Positions 15,226-23,960 are shown, counted from the stretch's first letter. The stretch is 64,000 nt of DNA from JACMRI01 sp043778625 (GCA_043778625.1 JAYWFU010000104.1:1-64000); one strand, 5' to 3'. Program-made: numbers and translations. The notes: generated from the sequence alone by a model not told the origin.

Positions 15226-15399
15226 TTAGATTACTTTAACTAGATGTTTAACTTTATTAATCATACCCAAAATTTGAGGTGTTGGTGTATGCTCAATAAT
15301 TTGATTATTCTTTTTAAATCCTAAAGCTATTAATGTATCTTTTTGACGTTTAGGTCTATCGATACCGCTTTTATATTGCTGAATACGTATAGTGCTCAT
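15226..15399 (-). CDS. rpmD: 50S ribosomal protein L30
   Basis: 57 codons: MSTIRIQQYKSGIDRPKRQK, DTLIALGFKKNNQIIEHTPT, PQILGMINKVKHLVKVI. This is the compact bacterial uL30 with the RPKRQKDTL...LGFKK signature and the C-terminal MINKVKHLV. It binds 23S rRNA on the 50S subunit. It starts 11 nt after rpsE and ends 1 nt before the rplO start, so it is an integral part of the operon. Confidence 0.95.
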   Translation of the reverse strand: MSTIRIQQYKSGIDRPKRQKDTLIALGFKKNNQIIEHTPTPQILGMINKVKHLVKVI

Positions 15400-15410
15400 A
15401 TTGTAAATTA

Positions 15411-15929
15411 TTAACCGTTAAATACTTTTTGCATGCTTACACCACGTAAAGTTGCAATTGTGAAAGGATCTCTTAACTGTGATAATGCTTCGATAGTAGC
15501 TTTAACCACGTTGTGAGGATTTGATGATCCCTTAGATTTAGCAAGTACGTCAGTGATACCTACACTTTCTAATACTGCACGCATCGCTCCACCCGCAATT
15601 ACTCCAGTACCATGGGCAGCTGGTTTAATAAACACTTGTGCTCCTCCGTATTTAGATAACTGCTCATGAGGTATTGTTCCTTTATAAATTGGAACTTTTA
15701 CCAAATTTTTTTTAGCATCCTCAATACCTTTAGCAATAGCATCAGCTACTTCTTTGGACTTTCCTAAACCGTAACCTACCACACCGTTTTCATTTCCTAC
15801 TACTACAATAGCTGAAAAACTAAATGTGCGTCCACCTTTAGTAACCTTAGTTACGCGTTGGATTCCAACTAAACGATCTTTTAATTCGATATCAGCTGAT
15901 TTTACTTTTTTTATAGTTTCTGTTGACAT
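15411..15929 (-). CDS. rpsE: 30S ribosomal protein S5
   Basis: 172 aa uS5, which with S4 shapes the mRNA entrance and decoding fidelity. The double-stranded-RNA-type N-domain (LKDRLVGIQRVTKVTKGGRT; VVGNENGVVGYGLGKSKEV) and the C-terminal domain (GTGVIAGGAMRAVLESVGI; SSNPHNVVKATIEAL) are complete. Between rplR and rpmD, 11 nt on each side. Confidence 0.98.
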   Translation of the reverse strand: MSTETIKKVKSADIELKDRLVGIQRVTKVTKGGRTFSFSAIVVVGNENGVVGYGLGKSKEVADAIAKGIEDAKKNLVKVPIYKGTIPHEQLSKYGGAQVFIKPAAHGTGVIAGGAMRAVLESVGITDVLAKSKGSSNPHNVVKATIEALSQLRDPFTIATLRGVSMQKVFNG

Positions 15930-15940
15930 ATAAATTACGA

Positions 15941-16285
15941 TTAAAATTCTAAACCATTTTCTCTAGCTGCTTCAGCTAAAGATTTAACTCGACCATGATA
16001 TAAATAACCATTACGATCAAATTTAACTTTTTTTACTCCTAATCCTAATGCTTTTTCAGCAATAAGTTTACCAACAGTTTTTGCTTGGTCTACTTTATTT
16101 ACTTTTGAATCATCAGTATATTTAGCACTAATCAAAGTCTTTCCTATAGAATCATCAATTAGTTGAGCGTATATATTTTTATTGCTTCTAAAAACGGTTA
16201 AGCGAGGTGTTGCTGCAGTACCTGCAACAATTTGCTTAGAGCGCATTTTTATTTTAACTCTACGAGTTTCTTTTAAACTAGCCAT
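15941..16285 (-). CDS. rplR: 50S ribosomal protein L18
   Basis: 114 aa uL18, the 5S rRNA-binding protein. Signature stretches: TPRLTVFRSNKNIYAQLIDD, GKLIAEKALGLGVKKVKFDR and NGYLYHGRVKSLAEAARENG at the C-terminus. The Arg/Lys-rich N-terminus (ETRRVKIKMRSKQI) contacts 5S rRNA. Follows rplF by 24 nt. Confidence 0.98.
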   Translation of the reverse strand: MASLKETRRVKIKMRSKQIVAGTAATPRLTVFRSNKNIYAQLIDDSIGKTLISAKYTDDSKVNKVDQAKTVGKLIAEKALGLGVKKVKFDRNGYLYHGRVKSLAEAARENGLEF

Positions 16286-16309
16286 ATTGTAATTAACTAC
16301 TTTTAATTA

Positions 16310-16864
16310 TTATTTACCTGCTGATTTACCAGCTTTTCTTCTTAGAATTTCACCTTCAAATTTAATACCTTTTCCTTTGTATGGTTCAGGCTTACGTAAT
16401 GAACGAATTTTCGCAGCTACTAGCCCTAATAATTCTTTGTCAGCTGACTTTAAAGTAATTTTAGGATTCTGACCACGTTCTGTTTTCGTTTCAAATAAAA
16501 TTTCTTTTGGCATTTCAACTAAAACGTTGTGTGAAAAACCTAAAGTTAATTCTAAATTTTGACCAACAGCTGCAGCTCTGTAACCAACACCTACTAATTC
16601 TTGAACAACTTGATATCCCTCAGAAACACCTTTAACCATGTTAAAAATTAATGAACGATATAAACCATGCAAAGCCTTAGCTTCTTTAGTATCATTTGGA
16701 CGATTGACTGTTAAAATAGCACCGTCGATATTTATTGTAATAATTGAGTTAATAGTTCTTGATAATTCACCTAATTTACCTTTAACAGTAATTTCGTTAT
16801 CATTAGAAACTTTAATATCAACACCTGCTGGAATATTTATTGGGAGTTTACCTATACGTGACAT
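16310..16864 (-). CDS. rplF: 50S ribosomal protein L6
   Basis: 184 aa uL6 near the factor-binding region of the 50S subunit. I place the start at MSRIGKLPINIPAGVDIKV (16864); a longer frame would begin inside rpsH and adds a leader not seen in the family. Two repeated L6 folds are present, with GVGYRAAAVGQNLELTLGFS and the C-terminal signature RKPEPYKGKGIKFEGE. The start lies 10 nt after the rpsH stop. Confidence 0.97.
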   Translation of the reverse strand: MSRIGKLPINIPAGVDIKVSNDNEITVKGKLGELSRTINSIITINIDGAILTVNRPNDTKEAKALHGLYRSLIFNMVKGVSEGYQVVQELVGVGYRAAAVGQNLELTLGFSHNVLVEMPKEILFETKTERGQNPKITLKSADKELLGLVAAKIRSLRKPEPYKGKGIKFEGEILRRKAGKSAGK

Positions 16865-16874
16865 TTCGTGCGGA

Positions 16875-17273
16875 TTAAAATATGTAACAAATAACTTCGC
16901 CACCAACATTTAGACGCTTTGCATCTTTATTGGTCATTACACCTTTAGAGGTAGATAATATAGCTACACCTAAACCATTAAATATTTTTGGTAAATTATC
17001 ATTACCTACATATTTACGTAAACCTGGTGAACTCACACGAATTAATGATTTTATAGCTGGTAACTTGGAAGTTGCATTATATTTTAATGCAATTTTAATA
17101 TTACCTTGCTTAGCATCATCCTCAAATTTAAAATTTGTGATGTAGCCTTGATCAAAAAGAATTTCTGTAATTCTTTTTTTGATGTTTGAAGCTGGAATTT
17201 CAACTACACGATGCGCAGCCATCTGGGCGTTACGAATACGTGTTAAATAATCTGATATTGGATCTGTGTTCAT
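16875..17273 (-). CDS. rpsH: 30S ribosomal protein S8
   Basis: 132 aa uS8. It starts MNTDPISDYLTRIRNAQMAA, and the C-terminal signature is LGVAILSTSKGVMTNKDAKR then GGEVICYIF. S8 organises the central domain of 16S rRNA and in E. coli represses the spc operon. There are 69 nt between rpsN and this gene, the longest spacer within the supercluster, AT-rich and without an obvious hairpin. Confidence 0.98.
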   Translation of the reverse strand: MNTDPISDYLTRIRNAQMAAHRVVEIPASNIKKRITEILFDQGYITNFKFEDDAKQGNIKIALKYNATSKLPAIKSLIRVSSPGLRKYVGNDNLPKIFNGLGVAILSTSKGVMTNKDAKRLNVGGEVICYIF

Positions 17274-17342
17274 TTTTTTAAATTATGTTAATGCTAAAAC
17301 ATTGCATTAATTATATATTTAATATAATTAATTGTACTTTAA

Positions 17343-17612
17343 TTACCAAGATGATTTTGTTACCCCTGGAATTTTTCCATCAAGCGCTAACTCTCTGAAG
17401 AAATTTCTAGACAATCCAAACATTCGCATATATCCTCTTGGACGTCCAGATAAACTACATCTATTGCGCATACGCACAGGTGACGAGTTTTTAGGTAACA
17501 AACTTAATGCGGCTAAGTCTCCACTTTCTTTCAAAGCTTTACGCTTAGCTGCATACTTTACTACTAATTTTGCACGCTTTACTTCGCGTGCTTTCATTGA
17601 TTCTTTTGCCAT
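17343..17612 (-). CDS. rpsN: 30S ribosomal protein S14, zinc-free type
   Basis: 89 aa uS14, starting MAKESMKAREVKRAKLVVKY. I chose the ATG at 17612 over an upstream TTG that adds three residues. The length and the single Cys (RNRCSLSGRPRGYMRMFGLS) identify the long C-minus form without the CxxC zinc ribbon. It ends IPGVTKSSW, as usual. Lies 14 nt after rplE. Confidence 0.97.
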   Translation of the reverse strand: MAKESMKAREVKRAKLVVKYAAKRKALKESGDLAALSLLPKNSSPVRMRNRCSLSGRPRGYMRMFGLSRNFFRELALDGKIPGVTKSSW

Positions 17613-17626
17613 TTTATGCAAATATA

Positions 17627-18184
17627 TTATTTATTTTGATTTCTGAAAGGTAATCCAAATTCTTTTAATAATGCAAATGCTTCTGCATCGTTTTTGGTTG
17701 ATGTTACAAATGTAATATCCATACCTAAAATTTTATTTATCTTGTCAATATTAATTTCAGGAAAAATGATTTGTTCAGTAATACCTAGGGTATAATTACC
17801 TCTTCCATCAAAACCTTTATCATTAATTCCTTTAAAATCACGAATACGAGGTAATGAAACTGAAATTAATCTATCTAAAAATTCGTACATGTTGTCGCCA
17901 CGAAGAGTAACCTTTACTCCTACTGGTACGCCTTTACGTAATTTAAAATTAGAAATGTCTTTTTTAGCTTTAGTTGAAATTGCTTTTTGACCAGTAATAG
18001 TTGAAATTTCATTTACAGAAATATCTATTAATTTTTTATCAGCAACTGCTATACCCAAACCTTGACTAACAATAATTTTTTCAATTTTAGGAACTTGCAT
18101 CGAACTTTTAAAGTCGAATTTTTTTTGCAAATTACTAGCAATCTCTTGCTTGTATTTATGCTTTAAACGAGGAACGTATGTCAT
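17627..18184 (-). CDS. rplE: 50S ribosomal protein L5
   Basis: 185 aa uL5, part of the central protuberance, contacting 5S rRNA and the P-site tRNA. Signature stretches: KIEKIIVSQGLGIAVADKKL, GVPVGVKVTLRGDNMYEFLD, RGNYTLGITEQIIFPEI. Between rplX (8 nt) and rpsN (14 nt). Confidence 0.98.
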   Translation of the reverse strand: MTYVPRLKHKYKQEIASNLQKKFDFKSSMQVPKIEKIIVSQGLGIAVADKKLIDISVNEISTITGQKAISTKAKKDISNFKLRKGVPVGVKVTLRGDNMYEFLDRLISVSLPRIRDFKGINDKGFDGRGNYTLGITEQIIFPEINIDKINKILGMDITFVTSTKNDAEAFALLKEFGLPFRNQNK

Positions 18185-18192
18185 TTTATTAA

Positions 18193-18504
18193 TTATTTGA
18201 TTATTTCGTTAGACTTTTTAGTAAAACGAACTATTTTACCATCAACTAATTTCCGTCCTATTTTACTGGCAACACCTTTACTATCTAATAACATTAAATT
18301 AGATATATGAATTGGTGCTTCTTTTTTAATAAGACCTCCCTGAGGGTTTTGAGTTGACGGCTTCAACGCACGACTAACCATGTTTACACCCTCTAGTATA
18401 GCTTTATTAGCTTTAGGATCAATTGAAGTTACTTTAGCAACTTTACCTTTTTCATCTCCTGCGATTACTTTAACTGTATCGCCTTTTTTAATATGTAATT
18501 TCAT
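18193..18504 (-). CDS. rplX: 50S ribosomal protein L24
   Basis: 103 aa uL24, an assembly initiator for the 50S subunit. Contains the KOW motif at the N-terminus (IKKGDTVKVIAGDEKGKVAK) and GGLIKKEAPIHISNLMLLD. It follows rplN by 3 nt and precedes rplE by 8 nt. Confidence 0.98.
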   Translation of the reverse strand: MKLHIKKGDTVKVIAGDEKGKVAKVTSIDPKANKAILEGVNMVSRALKPSTQNPQGGLIKKEAPIHISNLMLLDSKGVASKIGRKLVDGKIVRFTKKSNEIIK

Positions 18505-18507
18505 TTT

Positions 18508-18876
18508 TTATAGAACTTCTGGTGCTAATGAAACAATTTTCATGAATTGCTTTTCACGCAACTCTCTAGCTACTGGCCCAAAAATACGAGTACCGCGTAA
18601 TTCTTCAGATGCATTTAACAATACAACTGCATTATCATCAAAACGAATAAATGAACCATCGGCTCTTTTAATTTCTTTTTTGGTGCGCACTACCACAGCT
18701 TTTGAAACTGTACCTTTTTTAACATTACCTGACGGTATTGCATGTTTTACGGTAACAATAATTTTGTCACCAATACTGGCGTATTGTTTTTTAGTACCTC
18801 CTAACACACGGATACAAAGTACTTCCTTTGCGCCGCTATTATCAGCTACTATTAAACGAGATTCTTGTTGTATCAT
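18508..18876 (-). CDS. rplN: 50S ribosomal protein L14
   Basis: 122 aa uL14, the standard length; a 50S interface protein that forms bridges with 16S rRNA and binds the silencing factor RsfS. Starts MIQQESRLIVADNSGAKEVL and contains GDKIIVTVKHAIPSGNVKKG and GTRIFGPVARELREKQFMKI. Four nt after rpsQ, three before rplX. Confidence 0.98.
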   Translation of the reverse strand: MIQQESRLIVADNSGAKEVLCIRVLGGTKKQYASIGDKIIVTVKHAIPSGNVKKGTVSKAVVVRTKKEIKRADGSFIRFDDNAVVLLNASEELRGTRIFGPVARELREKQFMKIVSLAPEVL

Positions 18877-18880
18877 GACT

Positions 18881-19141
18881 TTATTTTACTTTCTCTATTA
18901 TTTCTACTAATCTCCATCTTTTTGTTTTGCTCATTGGGCGAGTTTCCATAATTTTAACTAAATCACCAATGTTACACTCGTTTTTATCATCATGTGCACA
19001 AAAAGTAGTTGTACGTTTAATAAATTTACCATATTTTGGATGCTTTACTTTACGTTCTACAGCAACAATTATAGATTTCTCCATTTTATTGCTAGCGACT
19101 ATACCTATTCTTTCTTTTCTAAGATTGCGTTCTAATTCCAT
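18881..19141 (-). CDS. rpsQ: 30S ribosomal protein S17
   Basis: 86 aa uS17, a primary 16S rRNA binder of the 30S body. OB-fold signature: RKERIGIVASNKMEKSIIVA, VKHPKYGKFIKRTTTFCAHD, CNIGDLVKIMETRPMSKTKR. Between rpmC (3 nt) and rplN (4 nt). Confidence 0.98.
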   Translation of the reverse strand: MELERNLRKERIGIVASNKMEKSIIVAVERKVKHPKYGKFIKRTTTFCAHDDKNECNIGDLVKIMETRPMSKTKRWRLVEIIEKVK

Positions 19142-19144
19142 ATC

Positions 19145-19336
19145 TTACTTATTTTTACGAGCGTTAATCTCTGTTAAAATTTTTGCAACAGTTTTTCTGC
19201 TTTTTCTTATCACCATTGGATTTTCAAGTGGTGAAAGTGAATGATTAAACTTCATTGAATTTAATCCTGACTTCATTTCAACAAGGGTTTTTGTTAACTC
19301 TTGTTCTGATAGCGCTTTTATATCTTTCGTTTTCAT
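19145..19336 (-). CDS. rpmC: 50S ribosomal protein L29
   Basis: 63 aa uL29, an alpha-helical hairpin near the exit tunnel where trigger factor and SRP dock. MKTKDIKALSEQELTKTLVE, then FNHSLSPLENPMVIRKSRKT, matches the family including the conserved NP-x-x-I-R core. Seven nt after rplP and three before rpsQ. Confidence 0.97.
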   Translation of the reverse strand: MKTKDIKALSEQELTKTLVEMKSGLNSMKFNHSLSPLENPMVIRKSRKTVAKILTEINARKNK

Positions 19337-19343
19337 ATCACTG

Positions 19344-19769
19344 TTATGCTTCAGATGAATAATCTCTTCTAACTAAAAACTGAGTTGCAATTGGAAGTTT
19401 TTGGGCGGCTAAACGAAGAGCCTCTTTAGCTACTTCAATAGGAACACCATCTGCTTCAAATATAATTGCTCCTGGCTTACAAACTGCTACCCAATATTCG
19501 GGAGCACCTTTACCTTTACCCATACGTACCTCTGCAGGCTTACTTGTAATTGGTTTATCAGGAAATAAACGTAGCCAAATTTGACCTTCACGTTTCATAA
19601 AACGAGTAACTGCTACACGAGCAGCTTCAAGTTGACGGCTAGTAAGCCATGTGCCTTCTAAGGCTTTAATTCCGAAAGAACCAAAAGCTAGTTGTGCACC
19701 ACGATTGGCAACACCTTTTTGCTTCATTTTATGTTGCTTACGGAATTTTGTTTTTTTAGGTTGTAACAT
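19344..19769 (-). CDS. rplP: 50S ribosomal protein L16
   Basis: 141 aa uL16, which binds near the A site and the L7/L12 base and is needed for late 50S maturation. Signature stretches: PKKTKFRKQHKMKQKGVANR, WLTSRQLEAARVAVTRFMKR, MGKGKGAPEYWVAVCKPG. Between rpsC (10 nt) and rpmC (7 nt). Confidence 0.98.
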   Translation of the reverse strand: MLQPKKTKFRKQHKMKQKGVANRGAQLAFGSFGIKALEGTWLTSRQLEAARVAVTRFMKREGQIWLRLFPDKPITSKPAEVRMGKGKGAPEYWVAVCKPGAIIFEADGVPIEVAKEALRLAAQKLPIATQFLVRRDYSSEA

Positions 19770-19779
19770 CTTTTAGCTA

Positions 19780-20532
19780 TTACTGAGTTTTTCTTTTCGA
19801 CTTATTGAATTTTCCTGGAGTACCTTGTCCTTCACGTTTTGGAGCTGATGAAGCACCTTCATTTTGCTTAAATGAATATGCGCCTAAGTTAGGTGACAAA
19901 TCACGTTTTCCATAAACTTCACCTTTGCAAATCCAAACTTTTAAACCTATACGTCCGAATGAAGTATGCGCTTCAGCAGCTGCATAATCAATATCAGCAC
20001 GTAAGGTATGTAATGGGGTTCTACCATCTTTTAGTTGTTCAGCACGTGCCATTTCTGCACCACCTAAGCGACCTGAAATTACAACTTTAATACCTTCAGC
20101 TCCCATGCGCATTGCTGATGAGATAGACATTTTAATTGCTCTACGGTAAGAAATCCTACCTTCAATTTGACGGGCAATTGAATCAGCAACTATTTTAGCA
20201 TCTAATTCAGGGCGTTTAATTTCAAATATATTTATTTGAACATCCTTAGCGGTTATCTTTTTTAACTCCTCTTTTAATTTGTCCACTTCTTTACCTCCTT
20301 TTCCTATAATAATACCAGGACGAGAAGTATGCACAGTAACAGTGATTAACTTTAATGTACGTTCAATAACTATTTTAGAAATACTACCTTTTGATAAACG
20401 TGCATTAAGATATCCTCTGATTTTAAAATCTTCAGCGATTTTGTCTGCGTAGTTTTTACCACCAAACCAATTTGAATCCCAACCACGTATAATTCCTAGA
20501 CGGAACCCTATTGGATTAACTTTTTGTCCCAT
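19780..20532 (-). CDS. rpsC: 30S ribosomal protein S3
   Basis: 250 aa uS3 of the 30S head and mRNA entry helicase. The N-terminal part (MGQKVNPIGFRLGIIRGWDS), the KH domain with GKGGKEVD (SRPGIIIGKGGKEVDKLKEE) and the C-terminal S3 domain (GRLGGAEMARAEQLKDGRTP) are intact. A short basic tail (GTPGKFNKSKRKTQ) is added. Between rplV (7 nt) and rplP (10 nt). Confidence 0.98.
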   Translation of the reverse strand: MGQKVNPIGFRLGIIRGWDSNWFGGKNYADKIAEDFKIRGYLNARLSKGSISKIVIERTLKLITVTVHTSRPGIIIGKGGKEVDKLKEELKKITAKDVQINIFEIKRPELDAKIVADSIARQIEGRISYRRAIKMSISSAMRMGAEGIKVVISGRLGGAEMARAEQLKDGRTPLHTLRADIDYAAAEAHTSFGRIGLKVWICKGEVYGKRDLSPNLGAYSFKQNEGASSAPKREGQGTPGKFNKSKRKTQ

Positions 20533-20539
20533 TTCTTAA

Positions 20540-20932
20540 TTATTTTTGTCCTAAAATTACTGTTACATGATTTGAACGTTTTCTTACTCTGTAACCTCTA
20601 CCTTGAGGTGCAGTTCTTAAACGTTTCAACATTGAAGCGCTATCTACAAAGATAGTACTTATGAAAAGATTTGCGTCCTCAAGACGTGCTCCTTCATTTT
20701 TTTGAAGATAATTGGCAACCGCAGATTTTACTAGTTTCTCTAAACGAACACTAGCCTCTTTACTTGAGAATTTTAATAATGCTAAAGCTTCACTTACCCC
20801 TTTACCACGTACCATGTCAGCAACTAAGCGCATTTTACGGGGTGATGTAGGGCAATTATTTAACTTAGCAATATATTGACTCTTTCTAGCTTCTTTACGA
20901 GCTTCAGCTGCATTATGTTTTCTAACACTCAT
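20540..20932 (-). CDS. rplV: 50S ribosomal protein L22
   Basis: 130 aa uL22, whose beta-hairpin lines the exit tunnel. NCPTSPRKMRLVADMVRGKG near residue 26 and the hairpin/C-terminal MLKRLRTAPQGRGYRVRKRS are diagnostic. The N-terminus is extended by a short basic stretch (RKHNAAEARKEARKSQYIAK). Between rpsS (14 nt) and rpsC (7 nt). Confidence 0.98.
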   Translation of the reverse strand: MSVRKHNAAEARKEARKSQYIAKLNNCPTSPRKMRLVADMVRGKGVSEALALLKFSSKEASVRLEKLVKSAVANYLQKNEGARLEDANLFISTIFVDSASMLKRLRTAPQGRGYRVRKRSNHVTVILGQK

Positions 20933-20946
20933 TTTATTGTCCTATA

Positions 20947-21219
20947 TTATTTTTTATTTTTATTTCCTGCATGTCCACGGAATGTACGTGTTGGAGAAAA
21001 CTCTCCTAACTTATGACCTACCATATTTTCCGTAACATATACAGGTATAAATTTATTACCATTATGCACAGCAAACGTGTGCCCTACAAAGTCCGGCGAA
21101 ATTGTTGAGCGACGTGCCCAAGTTTTAATTACCGTTTTTTTTGATCCTTCATTCATTTTGTCAACTTTCATTTCAAGTTTAACATCAATGAATGGTCCTT
21201 TTTTTAACGAACGAGCCAT
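20947..21219 (-). CDS. rpsS: 30S ribosomal protein S19
   Basis: 90 aa uS19 of the 30S head, partner of S13. MARSLKKGPFIDVKLEMKVD, IKTWARRSTISPDFVGHTFA and HKLGEFSPTRTFRGHAG are family signatures. Follows rplB by 7 nt. Confidence 0.98.
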   Translation of the reverse strand: MARSLKKGPFIDVKLEMKVDKMNEGSKKTVIKTWARRSTISPDFVGHTFAVHNGNKFIPVYVTENMVGHKLGEFSPTRTFRGHAGNKNKK

Positions 21220-21226
21220 CTGTTAT

Positions 21227-22051
21227 CTATTTTTTTCTACGTTGAACAATATAATCATTAGAATATTTTTTAGGTGCTCTAGTTTTGTAACCTTTAGAAG
21301 GTATTCCATTACGAGAACGTGGATGTCCTCCTGAAGCACGACCTTCACCACCGCCCATAGGGTGATCAACAGGATTCATCACTACAGGACGAGTACGTGG
21401 ACGTACACCTTTCCAACGTGAGCGACCTGCTTTACCACTTACTTCAAGACTATGGTCAGGATTTGAAACTGAACCTATAGTAGCTACACAAGTTGATAAA
21501 ATCATACGAGTTTCACTTGAAGGTAATTTGATAATTGCATATTTTCCGTCACGAGCAGCAAGAGTTGCAGATGAACCAGCGCTTCTAACTATTTTACCAC
21601 CTTGTCCAGGTTTTAATTCTACGTTATGTATTGTAGATCCTAGAGGTATTATTGATAAAGGAAGTGTATTGCCAACTTCTGGTGCAACATTTGCACCAGC
21701 TTCAATAGTTTGTCCTACCTTTAAACCGTGTGGAGCAAGTATATAACGTTTATCTCCATTTACGAAGAATACTAATGCAATACGAGCAGAACGATTAGGA
21801 TCGTACTCTATTGTTTTAACTGTACCTTTTACTCCTTGATTTTCACGTTTGAAATCAATAATACGATATCTTTGTTTATGACCACCACCGATGTAGCGCA
21901 TAGTCATTTTACCTGTATTGTTACGTCCTCCTGATTTAGACTGTTTGTCTAATAATGATTTTTCAGGTCTAGCAGCTGTTACTTCATCAAAAGTATTTGC
22001 TACTTTGAAACGTAAACTAGGCGTTAAGGGTCTTAATTTTTTTAGTCCCAT
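21227..22051 (-). CDS. rplB: 50S ribosomal protein L2
   Basis: 274 aa uL2, needed for subunit joining and peptidyl-transferase structure. Complete, with GGRNNTGKMTMRYIGGGHKQ, the RNA-binding OB/SH3 domains and the conserved loop near the peptidyl-transferase centre (NPVDHPMGGGEGRASGGHPR, holding the essential His). Between rplW (5 nt) and rpsS (7 nt). Confidence 0.98.
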   Translation of the reverse strand: MGLKKLRPLTPSLRFKVANTFDEVTAARPEKSLLDKQSKSGGRNNTGKMTMRYIGGGHKQRYRIIDFKRENQGVKGTVKTIEYDPNRSARIALVFFVNGDKRYILAPHGLKVGQTIEAGANVAPEVGNTLPLSIIPLGSTIHNVELKPGQGGKIVRSAGSSATLAARDGKYAIIKLPSSETRMILSTCVATIGSVSNPDHSLEVSGKAGRSRWKGVRPRTRPVVMNPVDHPMGGGEGRASGGHPRSRNGIPSKGYKTRAPKKYSNDYIVQRRKK

Positions 22052-22056
22052 TTCTA

Positions 22057-22350
22057 TTAAATATTACTGTAAAAATCTATTGTTTCACCTTTCTTTAAGG
22101 TTACTATTGCTTTTCTGCATCTTTTAGCTATACCACTAGCTATTCCTGAACGAGTATATCTTGATTTAAACTTACCACCATAGTTTTGAGTATTAACTGA
22201 ATCAACAGTTACACCGTAAGTTTTCTCAATCGTTTTTTTAATTTCTACTTTGTTAGCTTTTTGAGATACAATAAAACCATATTGGTTCAATGTAGTAGCT
22301 AGTTTAGTAAACTTTTCAGTTACAATTGGTTTTAAAATAATTCCTTCCAT
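22057..22350 (-). CDS. rplW: 50S ribosomal protein L23
   Basis: 97 aa uL23, the docking site for trigger factor and SRP at the tunnel exit. Signature: ILKPIVTEKFTKLATTLNQY, FIVSQKANKVEIKKTIEKTY, VDSVNTQNYGGKFKSRYTRS. Starts 1 nt after the rplD stop. Confidence 0.97.
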   Translation of the reverse strand: MEGIILKPIVTEKFTKLATTLNQYGFIVSQKANKVEIKKTIEKTYGVTVDSVNTQNYGGKFKSRYTRSGIASGIAKRCRKAIVTLKKGETIDFYSNI

Positions 22351-22351
22351 T

Positions 22352-22978
22352 TTAGTTCAGCATTTTTTCGATGTTAGCAATAGCTCCTTCAACTAATACA
22401 AGTTTTTTAGCATTTAAAATGTCATAAGTATTTAATTGACTTACAGCCATAACTTGCACTCTTTGTATGTTGCGAGACGACAAATATACATTTTTATTTA
22501 TATCATCAAATATAAATAATGTTTTTTGTGCAGAAAGATTCAAATTATCTATGATCGATATAAATTCTTTTGTTTTTGGCTTATCAAAAGTAAATGACTC
22601 AACTAAAGTAATGTTATTTTCTTTTGCTTTATAACTTAAAGCAGACTTACGAGCAAGATCTTTTACTTTCTTGTTTAATTTGAAAGTATAGTTACGAGGA
22701 CGAGGACCGAAAGCTCTACCACCGCCTACAAATAGAGGTGATTTTTTTGAACCCGCACGTGCTCCTCCTGTTCCTTTTTGACGTTTTAACTTTTTGGTAG
22801 TTGCTGATATTTCAGCGCGTTCTTTAGATTTATGTGTACCTTGACGTTGATTAGCTAGATATAATTTTACATCTAAATAGATTGCGTGATCAACTGGTTC
22901 AACACCAAATACTGATTCAGGTAATGTAACTGACTTTGCAGTTTCTTTTCCTTTTGTGTTATGTACTTTTAATTCCAT
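22352..22978 (-). CDS. rplD: 50S ribosomal protein L4
   Basis: 208 aa uL4, a tunnel-lining assembly protein. The ATG at 22978 (MELKVHNTKGKETAKSVTLP) is the family-like start, 7 nt after rplC; a longer frame would overlap rplC. The basic tunnel loop is present (KKLKRQKGTGGARAGSKKSP; GGGRAFGPRPRNYTFKLNKK). It ends with the Rossmann-like globular domain. Confidence 0.97.
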   Translation of the reverse strand: MELKVHNTKGKETAKSVTLPESVFGVEPVDHAIYLDVKLYLANQRQGTHKSKERAEISATTKKLKRQKGTGGARAGSKKSPLFVGGGRAFGPRPRNYTFKLNKKVKDLARKSALSYKAKENNITLVESFTFDKPKTKEFISIIDNLNLSAQKTLFIFDDINKNVYLSSRNIQRVQVMAVSQLNTYDILNAKKLVLVEGAIANIEKMLN

Positions 22979-22985
22979 CTCTCTA

Positions 22986-23606
22986 TTATTTTTCAACTTT
23001 AATAAAAGAACCATTAAATCCTGGGATACTTCCTTTGATAATCAAAAGGTTTTTGTCAGTAATAATTTTAACCACTTCTAAGTTGGTTGCTTTTACTGTT
23101 GCATTACCTGTTTGACCAGCCATACGCATACCTTTAAATACACGTGAAGGCCAAGATGACGCTCCTAATGAACCTGGTGCACGTTGACGGTCATGCTGAC
23201 CGTGTGTGCTCCCTCCTACTCCTGAGAATCCGTGACGTTTTACAACACCTTGGAAACCCTTACCTTTAGACGTACCTGTAACATCGATATAATCTCCTTC
23301 TTCAAATATAGAAACATTAATTTCTTGACCTAGAGATATTGATTGAAGTTCAAATTTTTTGAATTCTTGAACTTTACGCATATTTTTAGTTCCAGCTTTT
23401 TTAAAGTGCCCTTGTAGAGCGCCAGTAGTATGCTTATCTTTTTTTTCTTGATAGCCTAATTGTAAGGCTGAATAACCATCTTTTTCGATAGTTTTTATTT
23501 GTGTAACAAAGCAAGGACCTACTTCCAATACAGTGCAAGGAATTAATTTTCCTTTTGCATCGTAAGCACTAGTCATGCCTATTTTTTTACCTATTAAACC
23601 TGCCAT
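22986..23606 (-). CDS. rplC: 50S ribosomal protein L3
   Basis: 206 aa uL3, an early 50S assembly protein reaching to the peptidyl-transferase centre. MAGLIGKKIGMTSAYDAKGK, DVTGTSKGKGFQGVVKRHGF and the W-finger region STHGQHDRQRAPGSLGASSW are diagnostic. Thirty-one nt after rpsJ. Confidence 0.98.
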   Translation of the reverse strand: MAGLIGKKIGMTSAYDAKGKLIPCTVLEVGPCFVTQIKTIEKDGYSALQLGYQEKKDKHTTGALQGHFKKAGTKNMRKVQEFKKFELQSISLGQEINVSIFEEGDYIDVTGTSKGKGFQGVVKRHGFSGVGGSTHGQHDRQRAPGSLGASSWPSRVFKGMRMAGQTGNATVKATNLEVVKIITDKNLLIIKGSIPGFNGSFIKVEK

Positions 23607-23637
23607 AATTTCTATATGAGATTTTAATTGTTAACTA

Positions 23638-23943
23638 CTAAACCTTAATTTCTACTTCTACACCGCTTGGTAACTCTAATTTCATTAAAGCATCTACTGT
23701 TTTAGTAGTAGAGCTATAAATGTCAAGTAAGCGCTTGTATGAACACAATTGGAATTGTTCACGTGCTTTCTTGTTTACGTGTGGTGAACGTAATACAGTG
23801 AAAATCTTTTTGTTTGTAGGAAGTGGAATTGGTCCACTAACAACTGCTCCAGTAGCTTTTACAGTTTTAACAATTTTCTCTGCCGATTTGTCGACTAGAT
23901 TGTAGTCGTACGATTTTAATTTAATTCTAATTTTTTGACTCAT
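23638..23943 (-). CDS. rpsJ: 30S ribosomal protein S10
   Basis: 101 aa uS10 (NusE), which acts in the 30S head and also in transcription antitermination with NusB/NusG. MSQKIRIKLKSYDYNLVDKS, GPIPLPTNKKIFTVLRSPHV and NKKAREQFQLCSYKRLLDIY are diagnostic. Encoded directly behind fusA (17 nt): tuf, which often lies here in other phyla, is absent. Confidence 0.98.
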   Translation of the reverse strand: MSQKIRIKLKSYDYNLVDKSAEKIVKTVKATGAVVSGPIPLPTNKKIFTVLRSPHVNKKAREQFQLCSYKRLLDIYSSTTKTVDALMKLELPSGVEVEIKV

Positions 23944-23960
23944 TTCACAGAATGATTTAA

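Noticed and set aside
18380..18910. Plus-strand open frame of 176 codons
   Set aside because: Antisense to rplX and rplN, which are certain.
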